Source: Eisenbergiella sp963559585 (GTDB lineage: Bacteria; Bacillota; Clostridia; Lachnospirales; Lachnospiraceae). Taken from it: a stretch of DNA of 64,000 nucleotides. Below are positions 40,361 through 48,216 of this stretch, one piece after another. The stretch spans positions 1 to 64,000 of the forward strand of contig CAUWLJ010000001.1 in assembly GCA_963559585.1 (NCBI GenBank), given 5' to 3'. A program made the translations under genes and the position numbers. The first letter of the stretch is position 1. The number at the start of each line of letters is the position of its first letter. Below the pieces are notes generated by a model. The model saw only the letters and a program-made list of their open reading frames with translations. It was not told the DNA's origin and did no database searches.

Positions 40361-41695
40361 TTATTTTTCGTACCGCTCTCTGATAATAAATTTCAGCGGT
40401 GTTCCCCGGAAACCGAAGGCCTCCCTGATCTTGTTTTCGATATAACGGGTATAGGAAAAGTGCATCAATTCCTTATCGTTGACGAAGATCACAAAGGTGG
40501 GCGGCTTCACGGACGCCTGGGTGATGTAGTAGAGCCGCAGGCGCTTTCCTTTATCCGAAGGGGGCTGCTGCAGGGCCACCGCCTCGGACATGATTTCATT
40601 CAGTACACCCGTGGAAACACGCAGCGCATGGTTCTCGATCACCGCATCGATGGTCTCAAACAGCTTGGGCAGCCGCTGTCCGGTCTTTGCGGAGATGAAC
40701 AGAAGCTCCGCGTAGGGCATGAAGGACAGAGTATTCTTGATCTTTTCGGTGAAACGGTAGATGGTCTTATCATCCTTCTCCACCGCATCCCATTTGTTCA
40801 CCGCAATGATCACGCCCTTGCCTCTCTCATGGGCAATGCCGGCGATCTTGGCATCCTGCTCCGTCACTCCCTCGGAGGCGTCGATTACCAGAACCACCAC
40901 ATCCGCCCGTTCCACCGCTCCCACGGTGCGCACGATCATGTAGCGCTCCAGCTCCTCCTTGATCTTGTTCTTTCTGCGCAGTCCTGCCGTATCAATAAAA
41001 ATATATTCTTTTCCGTTATAAACCACTTCTGTGTCAATGGCGTCTCTGGTGGTTCCCGCAATGTCGGATACGATCACCCGGTTCTCCCCGATCAGACGGT
41101 TGATAATGGAGGACTTGCCCACGTTGGGCTTTCCCACGATGGCCACCCGGGGCCGTTCATCCTCCTCCTCGGCCTCGCTCCGCTCCGGGAAATGAGAAAT
41201 CACCTTATCCAGAAGATCTCCCAGCCCCATGCGGTTCGCCGCCGAAATAGGCTGGGGATCGCCGATACCCAGATTGTAGAACTCGTACACGTCCGCCATA
41301 TATTTGTCAAAATCGTCCACCTTGTTCACCACCAGCACGATGGGCTTATGGGAACGGCGGAGCATATCCGCCACCTTGGAATCCGAATCCACCAGCCCCT
41401 GCTTCACATCCACCATGAACAGGATCACATCCGCCGTGTCGATGGCGATCTGGGCCTGCTCCCTCATCTGGGACAGGATGACATCGGAGCTGTCCGGCTC
41501 AATGCCCCCCGTGTCGATCATGGTAAACATCCGGTCCAGCCAGGTCACATCCGCATAAATACGGTCTCTGGTAATACCGGGGCTGTCCTTCACGATGGAA
41601 ATCCGTTCCCCGGCCAGTGCATTGAACAGGGTGGACTTGCCCACATTCGGCCTGCCCACCACTGCCACGATTGGTTTTCTTGTTCTGCTGCTCAT
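40361..41695 (-). CDS. der: Ribosome biogenesis GTPase Der (EngA)
   Basis: Double-GTPase needed for 50S subunit assembly; 444 aa. Start at the ATG at 41695, six bases after GGAG and one base after the stop of the DUF512 gene, implying translational coupling. First G domain: VGRPNVGKSTLFN, DTGGIE, NKVD. Second G domain: VGKPNVGKSSIIN, DTAGLRRK, NKWD. The C-terminal KH-like domain ends with FRGTPLKFIIRERYEK. All key motifs are intact. Confidence 0.97.
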   Translation of the reverse strand: MSSRTRKPIVAVVGRPNVGKSTLFNALAGERISIVKDSPGITRDRIYADVTWLDRMFTMIDTGGIEPDSSDVILSQMREQAQIAIDTADVILFMVDVKQGLVDSDSKVADMLRRSHKPIVLVVNKVDDFDKYMADVYEFYNLGIGDPQPISAANRMGLGDLLDKVISHFPERSEAEEEDERPRVAIVGKPNVGKSSIINRLIGENRVIVSDIAGTTRDAIDTEVVYNGKEYIFIDTAGLRRKNKIKEELERYMIVRTVGAVERADVVVLVIDASEGVTEQDAKIAGIAHERGKGVIIAVNKWDAVEKDDKTIYRFTEKIKNTLSFMPYAELLFISAKTGQRLPKLFETIDAVIENHALRVSTGVLNEIMSEAVALQQPPSDKGKRLRLYYITQASVKPPTFVIFVNDKELMHFSYTRYIENKIREAFGFRGTPLKFIIRERYEK

Positions 41696-41696
41696 A

Positions 41697-43076
41697 TTAA
41701 TCTCCATTCCCAGCCGTCTCCGCTCCAGCGGAAGCGGCGTCCGTTTTCTTTCTCACAAAAGCATCCACAAAGTCATATCCGCTTGATTTTACAATATCTG
41801 TCTGCACTTGTAAAGCCCCGGCGATCTCCTCCACCGTCACATCATCCAGCAGCACCCTCTCCCCGCTTCTCAGCACGTTCTCCGGCAGATACAGAATCTC
41901 TCCCAGCTCCTTTCCTTCAAGCTGGGCCAGGATGTCCTGCCCGGTGAGAAGCCCGGTCACCGTGATGCGCTCTCCGAAGAAATCGTTCCGAATGGGGTAT
42001 ACGTGGATGTGAATTCCCGGAAAACGCTCCATGATCCGCCCCGCCATCCGCTGGATGTAGGGCGCTGCGATCAGCCCGGTCACGCAGGAATAGCTGCCTG
42101 TAAGGATCCTTTCCTCCGTCTTTCCCGGCTCCGAAAGTCCGGCGAAGGCCTCCTCAAACTCCTCCAGCATCAGCCGAAGCATTCCCACTCCGTTTTCCAG
42201 CTGCAGGTATCCGTCGTAATTCTCCTCATCCGGCAGCTCCTCCCCCGCCAGGATATACCACTCGTCGCTGGCATGGACGAAATGAAGGCCCCACTGGGGA
42301 TACAGCTTTTCCTGCCACCTGTGGATCCGGGCAAGCACCTTTCTGGCATCCTCCCTGGTAAAAGGCTCCAGAGGCTCCAGCCCCTCCCTGTACCGGGACA
42401 GGCCCACGGGCACCACGGACAAGCTTTTCAGATGGGGCAGATACCGGGTCAGGTCGGAAATGGAGCGTTCCAGCTCCTCCCCGTCATTGAAGCCCTTACA
42501 CAGGACGATCTGGCCGTTCATCTCGATTCCCGCCTCAAAAAAACGCTCCGCCTTTTTCAGCGCCTCCCCCGCGAAGCGGTTGTGCAGCATCCTGCATCTC
42601 AGCTCCGGATTCGTGGTCTGAAAGGATATATTAATAGGAGACAGATGGTACTTGATGATGCGCTCCACATCGTGCTCCGACATGTTCGTAAGCGTCACGT
42701 AGTTTCCCTGCAGAAAGGAGAGGCGGGAATCGTCATCCTTAAAATAAAGCGTCTCCCGCATCCCCTCCGGCATCTGGTCGATGAAGCAGAAGATGCACTT
42801 GTTCGTGCACGACCGGTATTCGTCCATCAGGCCGTTCTCAAACTCTACCCCCAGATCCTCCTCATATTCCTTGTCGATCTCCAAAAGCCATTCCTCCCCG
42901 GAAGCCTTTGCGATCAGCACCTCCACATACTCCTCCTCAATCATGTACTGATAGTCGAAAACATCCTCCACTGCTTCCCCGTTTATTTTAAGAAGCCGGT
43001 CTCCCGCCTCTATCCCCATTTCTTCCGCGATACTTCCCGCCTCTACCTGCTTGATCAAATGTCCTTTTTCTCTCAT
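41697..43076 (-). CDS. DUF512 radical-SAM-like protein with N-terminal PDZ
   Basis: 459 aa. Residues 1-70 resemble a PDZ domain (IKQVEAGSIAEEMGIEAGDRLLKING). A cysteine cluster follows, CTNKCIFCFIDQMPEGMR, resembling a [4Fe-4S] radical-SAM site, and then a barrel-like region. The second half is the DUF512 domain, with HVYPIRNDFFGERITVTGLLTGQD and LYLPENVLRSGERVLLDD. The biochemical role of the family is not established to my knowledge. It is located directly upstream of der, with the stop of this gene and the start of der separated by one base. That position is common in Clostridia and hints at a link with ribosome or RNA maturation, but this is inference. Confidence 0.9.
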   Translation of the reverse strand: MREKGHLIKQVEAGSIAEEMGIEAGDRLLKINGEAVEDVFDYQYMIEEEYVEVLIAKASGEEWLLEIDKEYEEDLGVEFENGLMDEYRSCTNKCIFCFIDQMPEGMRETLYFKDDDSRLSFLQGNYVTLTNMSEHDVERIIKYHLSPINISFQTTNPELRCRMLHNRFAGEALKKAERFFEAGIEMNGQIVLCKGFNDGEELERSISDLTRYLPHLKSLSVVPVGLSRYREGLEPLEPFTREDARKVLARIHRWQEKLYPQWGLHFVHASDEWYILAGEELPDEENYDGYLQLENGVGMLRLMLEEFEEAFAGLSEPGKTEERILTGSYSCVTGLIAAPYIQRMAGRIMERFPGIHIHVYPIRNDFFGERITVTGLLTGQDILAQLEGKELGEILYLPENVLRSGERVLLDDVTVEEIAGALQVQTDIVKSSGYDFVDAFVRKKTDAASAGAETAGNGD

Positions 43077-43205
43077 TGCTTCTCCTGTTTCACAGCTTAT
43101 TATTTCTATCCTGATTTTCTCATTTGCTTATGCCTGCCGGCTGCCGCAATCCGCCGGCAGGGCGGCAGGCCGTATGACCGTCCGGGCCACCCAGCTCCTT
43201 TTTCA

Positions 43206-43251
43206 TTCTACTAGAAATTCCTTGACGTGTCACTAGTAGAAATGATATAAA
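43206..43251 (+). promoter_or_regulatory. Promoter with inverted-repeat operator for the PRPP synthetase gene
   Basis: TTGACG (43222-43227), an 18-base spacer and TATAAA (43246-43251) form the promoter. TTCTACTAG (43206-43214) and CTAGTAGAA (43233-43241) make a perfect 9-bp inverted repeat that encloses the -35 box and reaches into the spacer. This is a plausible repressor site. The regulator is unknown. Confidence 0.6.
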
Positions 43252-43289
43252 TGAGAAGATAAAGTCCTCCGGGGCTGCCGTGCACTGAA

Positions 43290-43312
43290 GCGTGTTTGAA
43301 ACTCATTCCGCC
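43290..43312 (+). repeat. Half copy of the GCGTGTTTGAAA palindromic repeat
   Basis: GCGTGTTTGAAACTCATTCC followed by GCC matches the minus-strand reading of 28376-28419 with two gaps and one change. The complementary second arm is missing. It lies in the leader of the PRPP synthetase gene. Confidence 0.55.
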
Positions 43313-43362
43313 AGTTGGCAGAAGCCCTCCGGGTACATGACGGACAGACAGGAGAAATGATT

Positions 43363-44550
43363 ATGCCAAATATACATGAGCTGGAAACGGCCCTTCCCGT
43401 TGCGCCTCTGAAGGTGCTTGCCATGGAATCAGCCCTGCCCCTCGGGCGGCGCATCAACGATTATCTGGTGGAGTTCCGCCGGAATCTTAACACAGCCAAG
43501 CAGGAGGATACTGCATTTCAGGGCTATGTGGCCGACAGCTATCTGGTGGACGCCCGCTGTCCAAGATTTGGAAGCGGCGAGGGAAAGGGCAGCATAAACG
43601 AATCCGTTCATGGAAAGGATCTTTTCATTCTGGTGGACGTATGCAACCACAGTCTGACCTATTCCATCAACGGCTATACCAACCATAAATCCCCGGACGA
43701 CAATTACCAGGATCTGAAGCGTATGATCGCTGCTGCAGCCGGAAAGGCGCACCGCATCAACGTAATCATGCCCTTTCTCTATGAGGGCCGTCAGCACAAG
43801 AGAGCAGCGCGGGAATCTCTGGACTGCGCATACATGCTCACCGAGCTTGCGGACATGGGAGTATCCAATTTCATCACCTTCGATGCCCACGACCCAAGAG
43901 TACAGAACGCCACCCCGCTGAACGGCTTTGACAACTTCACTCCTCCTTATCAGTTTATCCGCGCCCTGCTCATCAATGAGCCGGATCTGATGATCGACAA
44001 GGAGCATATGATTGTGATCAGTCCCGATGAAGGGGCGCTGGACCGCGCCGTATACTTCGGCAACGTGCTGGGCGTCAATACAGGCATGTTCTATAAACGC
44101 CGGGACTACTCTACAGTAGTAAACGGCAAGAATCCCATCGTGGCTCACGAATTCCTGGGAGACAACATTGACGGACGGAATGTGGTCATCATCGATGATA
44201 TGATTTCTTCCGGTGAAAGTATGCTGGATACCTCCAGACAGCTGAAGGAAATGAACGCCAGAAGGGTTTTCATCTGCTGTACCTTCGGACTTTTCACCAA
44301 CGGCCTGAAGGCCTTTGACGAGGCCTATGAAAAGGGATGGTTCGACCGGGTGATCACCACCAACCTGACCTACCAGCCCCCGGAGCTGTACTCCCGCCCT
44401 TATTATACCGTGGCGGATATGAGCAAGTTCCTGGCCTCCATCATCGACTTTATGAATCACGACGTCTCCATGTATCACGTCATGACACCCACGGAGAAGA
44501 TCAACGAGGTTCTGGCCAAATACAACCGGCGGGATGAATATAAGCTGTAG
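43363..44550 (+). CDS. prs: Ribose-phosphate pyrophosphokinase, long form
   Basis: Makes PRPP from ribose 5-phosphate and ATP for nucleotide, histidine and tryptophan synthesis; 395 aa. Start at the ATG at 43363 (MPNIHELETALP), eight bases after AGGAG. The PRPP-binding loop VVIIDDMISSGESM is near residue 270, and the nucleotide/metal region shows FVDVCNHS-like ILVDVCNHS, RAARESLDC and TFDAHDPR. About 80 residues longer than the common 315-aa enzyme, mainly through the N-terminus and loops; the long form occurs in Lachnospiraceae. A promoter with an inverted repeat lies upstream and a strong terminator downstream. Confidence 0.9.
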   Translation: MPNIHELETALPVAPLKVLAMESALPLGRRINDYLVEFRRNLNTAKQEDTAFQGYVADSYLVDARCPRFGSGEGKGSINESVHGKDLFILVDVCNHSLTYSINGYTNHKSPDDNYQDLKRMIAAAAGKAHRINVIMPFLYEGRQHKRAARESLDCAYMLTELADMGVSNFITFDAHDPRVQNATPLNGFDNFTPPYQFIRALLINEPDLMIDKEHMIVISPDEGALDRAVYFGNVLGVNTGMFYKRRDYSTVVNGKNPIVAHEFLGDNIDGRNVVIIDDMISSGESMLDTSRQLKEMNARRVFICCTFGLFTNGLKAFDEAYEKGWFDRVITTNLTYQPPELYSRPYYTVADMSKFLASIIDFMNHDVSMYHVMTPTEKINEVLAKYNRRDEYKL

Positions 44551-44574
44551 CAGTCCAGCCATATCGCAGCCTTA

Positions 44575-44622
44575 AAAAGGTACATTCCGGCAGCTTTTTC
44601 TGCCAGGGAATGTACCTTTTTT
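44575..44622. terminator. Bidirectional terminator between prs and the sensor kinase gene
   Basis: GGTACATTCC (44579-44588) pairs perfectly with GGAATGTACC (44607-44616), with inner GGCAG/CTGCC pairing. A-runs and T-runs flank the stem, so it can end prs on the plus strand and the kinase transcript on the minus strand. Confidence 0.9.
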
Positions 44623-44688
44623 GTGTTCCACCTTAACATGAGGAAGGCCTTCCCACCTCCCGGGAAATGGCCTTCTCATTCTGCCCGG

Positions 44689-44745
44689 CTTCTTTCAAAA
44701 GCCAGTTTCTTTCAAAAGCCGGTTTCCTTCAAAGCCCGGCCGGAG
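44689..44745. repeat. Three tandem 16-17 bp repeats at the 3' end of the kinase gene
   Basis: On the minus strand the units GCTTTGAAGGAAACCG, GCTTTTGAAAGAAACTG and GCTTTTGAAAGAAGCCG follow one another. The stop codon (TGA) of the kinase falls in the second unit. The kinase's final residues (ALKETGF) are thus encoded by repeat sequence. Confidence 0.7.
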
Positions 44746-47351
44746 GCCTCCTGCTCCAGACAGGGAAAACGAAGGATCACCTTGAACAGATCCCCGTCCA
44801 GATAAATCTGGAACTGGCCGTTCTGCAGCGTAGTCAGATTCTGGGCGATGGAAAGACCCAGCCCGCTCCCTTCCGTGCTTCTGGACACGTCCCCTCTGAT
44901 AAAGCGCTCCGTCAGCTCGTCCGCGCTGATGTTTAAGGGCTGAGCCGAGATATTTTTCATGGAAAAGACCGCAAAATGTCCCCCTGCTTCTTCCCTGACC
45001 GTAAGATCCAGGTACACCCTGGTTCCCTCCAGTGCATATTTGTATACGTTTCCAAACAAATTTTCCGCCACGCGCCAGATCCGTCTGCTGTCCGCCTCGA
45101 TATAGACCGGCTCCTCCGGCATGGAGGAGATCATGCGCAGGCATTTTTCCTCCATCTTCTCCGCAAACTCGCCCATGGTCTGGTTGATCAGCTCCTTAAA
45201 ATTAATCCTTTCCATCTGGAGGGAGATATTGCCGGAGGAAATTTTGGAGGCCTCCACCAGGTCGTCCGTGAGCTGCTTCAGCCTCTGGGACTTGGCATCC
45301 AGCACCTGGATATAGCCCCTGATCCTCTCATCCTCAATGTCCTCCCGCTTCAGAAGGTTGACAAAATTGATGATGGAGGTGAGCGGAGTTTTGATGTCAT
45401 GGGATACGTTGGTGATCAGATCCGCCTTGAGCCGTTCATCCTTCATGCTGGTGGCAACCGCCTCCGCAATCCCGTCCCCGATACTGTTCACCGCCTCCGC
45501 CAGCTCCCTGTTCTCCCCGTGCATGCGGGAAGCGTCAATCTTATGGTCAAACTTACCGCCGCCGATGGTCTGCGTCCCCTTCACCACCTGCTGCAGATCC
45601 CTTCTCTCCTGATACAGAAGGACAGCCGCTCCCAGATCCACAATTCCCGCCAGCAGGATCCCTGCGGTTCCCAGAAGGCTCATCAGCAGATTGAACGCCA
45701 TAAGTCCCAGAAAGGGAAGGAGGAGCCTGCTCACAATGCTGCTGTGCTCATACAGGGACAGCGCCCCCCTTTTGATCAGCCTTCCCAGACGCCACATCAG
45801 AGAGCAGCGCCAGAATACATGTGCCTTCAGCCTGCGCACCAGACTCAGGTAGGGCTTTTCCCCGATCCAGTCGAACAGGAAGGCCGCTGCCGCAATGCCT
45901 GCCGCCATCAGGAAAGGATCCACCCCGTCCTCCCAGATACCGTAATCATCATAGGCCATCACAATGCGCCCGGCTGCCACGCACAGCAGACCGAAGGCCG
46001 CAGACAGGAGAAGCATGGACAGGAGCAGAAGCTCCGTGGGAATCCTGTCTCCCTTTTTCAACACGATCACATATCCGTCCTCATTCTCAGCCTCTGCCCG
46101 GCCCTCCTTTACCGTGACAACACCCAGAAGATAGACTGCCAGAACCACAGCCAGTGCTCCTGCCGTCACCGTCTGCCAGTAATAGGGCATAAAACGCAGG
46201 AACGCGCGCCGGGCCTGGGCCAGTCCGTCGTTGGCCCTGTAGGAGGTATCCACTCCGATCCAGACCCGCGAATTCTCCCCGAAGGCGTACTCGTAAATGC
46301 CCAGCGTCCTGCGCATCTGCTCCGTGGTAATCTTCGTATTGGTTGAAATCTCCACCAGATCCGGATTGTAGTACAGATTTTTCCCGAAGGCGGAAAACAG
46401 CTCCGTGATCTCCTCCTCCGTCATTTCCTCAAAATTTTCCGTCAGGTTGCTGAAATAGCAGACGTCGCCATCCACCACCATCTGGTAGCAGTAACGGATG
46501 TTGGTTTTGTCTTTCTCGTAATAATTCTTGAAGCCGCTGTATTCCGTAAAGTTGTGATACAGCTGGCTTCCCGCGTCCACCAGAAGATTGCGCAGACTGA
46601 TATAGTCCTGCAGGCTGGAGGCGTACTCTGCCAGATCCAGACCGTCCGCAGAATAGTACCGGGGAACCAGAATATCCACTCCCAGAGCTTCCCCGCCATC
46701 CGGAATCACCCCTTCCTGCAGCTGCTTCTCCTCCCATGCCTCCGCAGAGGAGGGCATGTCCGCAATGATTCTCAGGCTGAGGGCGTCGGTGCCCGCCGCA
46801 TGGGATGTATATTTCAGCTTCTGCCTGGCAAACTGGCTCTGAAGGCTGTAATCCTCCGCCAGCACCTCCTGCCCCTCCCCGCCCTTTTCCACGCTCTCCT
46901 GAGCAAAAAAACGGTCAAATTCCTCCTCTGTCCCATATACAGTCTCATATTTAAAGCCTGCATTCCCCCACTTGATCAGATCGTCCAGATAATAGCAGGC
47001 GGTGATCTGCTCCTCCTCCAGAGTGCTCGTCCGGTTCACATAGGCTGCCAGATCAATGAGCTTCCTGCCGTTGTACACCCCGTCCGTCTCAAGCTGGCTC
47101 TTAATCACTGCCATGCGGGTGATCCCCGCAACGTCCCTGCTCAATATATCCTCAAAAGCCTCTGAATCCTCAAACAGCTCCTTCTGGGCAAAGGGGGAAA
47201 CAAAATAGCCGGCCCGTCCATCCGCCCACTCCACCGTGATAAAGGAATTGGCAAAAATAGCCATAACACAGCCTGCTGCCGTTGCGGCAAGGAGACGCTT
47301 CAGAAACAAAAACAGAGCCCTTTTTCCTTTTCCCATCACGCATTTGTTCAT
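44712..47351 (-). CDS. Membrane sensor histidine kinase, 879 aa
   Basis: Start at ATG 47351 (MNKCVMGKGKRALF), eight bases after AAGGAAG. A first helix (about 12-32), an extracellular domain of about 370 residues, and then at least four further helices between about 395 and 580. A HAMP-like linker and the kinase core occupy the last 290 residues. The phosphorylated histidine lies in ITNVSHDIKTPLTSIINFV. The N box reads AENLFGNVYKYA and the glycine box SEGSGLGLSIAQNL, so catalysis is intact. It follows its response regulator by 65 bases. The multi-helix layout resembles kinases that sense envelope stress or peptide antibiotics, but the signal is unknown. The last residues come from a short tandem repeat. 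Confidence 0.93.
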   Translation of the reverse strand: MNKCVMGKGKRALFLFLKRLLAATAAGCVMAIFANSFITVEWADGRAGYFVSPFAQKELFEDSEAFEDILSRDVAGITRMAVIKSQLETDGVYNGRKLIDLAAYVNRTSTLEEEQITACYYLDDLIKWGNAGFKYETVYGTEEEFDRFFAQESVEKGGEGQEVLAEDYSLQSQFARQKLKYTSHAAGTDALSLRIIADMPSSAEAWEEKQLQEGVIPDGGEALGVDILVPRYYSADGLDLAEYASSLQDYISLRNLLVDAGSQLYHNFTEYSGFKNYYEKDKTNIRYCYQMVVDGDVCYFSNLTENFEEMTEEEITELFSAFGKNLYYNPDLVEISTNTKITTEQMRRTLGIYEYAFGENSRVWIGVDTSYRANDGLAQARRAFLRFMPYYWQTVTAGALAVVLAVYLLGVVTVKEGRAEAENEDGYVIVLKKGDRIPTELLLLSMLLLSAAFGLLCVAAGRIVMAYDDYGIWEDGVDPFLMAAGIAAAAFLFDWIGEKPYLSLVRRLKAHVFWRCSLMWRLGRLIKRGALSLYEHSSIVSRLLLPFLGLMAFNLLMSLLGTAGILLAGIVDLGAAVLLYQERRDLQQVVKGTQTIGGGKFDHKIDASRMHGENRELAEAVNSIGDGIAEAVATSMKDERLKADLITNVSHDIKTPLTSIINFVNLLKREDIEDERIRGYIQVLDAKSQRLKQLTDDLVEASKISSGNISLQMERINFKELINQTMGEFAEKMEEKCLRMISSMPEEPVYIEADSRRIWRVAENLFGNVYKYALEGTRVYLDLTVREEAGGHFAVFSMKNISAQPLNISADELTERFIRGDVSRSTEGSGLGLSIAQNLTTLQNGQFQIYLDGDLFKVILRFPCLEQEASGRALKETGF

Positions 47352-47416
47352 TTTGGACGCTTCCTTTCCGGGGGACTGTCCGCATAAGGGCCGTTCTTTT
47401 CCCACAGCCGCAGACG

Positions 47417-48109
47417 TTACTGTTTCTCTATCTTGTAGCCCACTCCCCATACCACCTTCAGATACCGGGGCTCCTTGGGATTGATCTCGATTTTCTCGCG
47501 GATATGCCTGATATGCACGGCCACCGTATTATCCGCTCCGATGGCCTCCTCCTCCCAGATGCTTTCATAGATCTGGTCGATGGAAAAAACACGCCCCTGG
47601 TTCTTCACCAGAAGAAGGAGGATATTGTACTCGATGGGCGTCAGCTTCACCGGCTCGTCGTCCACCGTCACCTTCTTGGTATCGTCATCAATCACCAGGC
47701 CTCCTGCCCGGAAAACCGCATTGTTCTCCGTATTCAGATTGCCAAGCTGGGTGTAGCGGCGCAGATGGGATTTCACCCTGGCCACCAGCTCCAGCGGATT
47801 AAAGGGCTTGGTCACATAGTCGTCCGCCCCGATATTCAGCCCGAGAATCTTGTCGGCGTCCTCGGATTTGGCGGACAGGATAATGATGGGAATGCTGCTG
47901 TACTCCCTGATCTTCAGCGTGGCGTGGATTCCGTCCAGCTTTGGCATCATCACGTCGATGATCAGAAGCTGCACCTCATTGGCCTTCAGCTCCCGGATCG
48001 CCTGCTCCCCGTCATAAGCCTTAATCACATGGTAGCCCTCCTGATTCAGATAGATCTCTATGGCCTCCACGATCTCTTTATCATCGTCACATACCAGTAT
48101 ATTCGTCAT
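47417..48109 (-). CDS. OmpR-family response regulator
   Basis: 230-aa DNA-binding response regulator. The receiver domain (1-118) has the acid pocket DDD at residues 8-10, phospho-acceptor Asp52 (LIIDVMMPKLDG) and the conserved lysine in YVTKPFNPLEL. The C-terminal winged helix (about 130-228) reads KLTPIEYNILLLLVKNQGRVF, TVAVHIRHIREKIE and VWGVGYKIEK, as in VanR/PhoP-type regulators. Its partner kinase is next in the same direction. It lies 107 bases after the serine hydrolase gene. Targets are unknown. Confidence 0.95.
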   Translation of the reverse strand: MTNILVCDDDKEIVEAIEIYLNQEGYHVIKAYDGEQAIRELKANEVQLLIIDVMMPKLDGIHATLKIREYSSIPIIILSAKSEDADKILGLNIGADDYVTKPFNPLELVARVKSHLRRYTQLGNLNTENNAVFRAGGLVIDDDTKKVTVDDEPVKLTPIEYNILLLLVKNQGRVFSIDQIYESIWEEEAIGADNTVAVHIRHIREKIEINPKEPRYLKVVWGVGYKIEKQ

Positions 48110-48216
48110 TGCCTTCTTCTCCCTGTGGTCTCCCGCAGGCGCCTGCGCGGCCCCGGGATAGGTTTATTTTAAATGAAAAGTATATAGAAATACATGGGAA
48201 CATGGTTAAGATTTCC

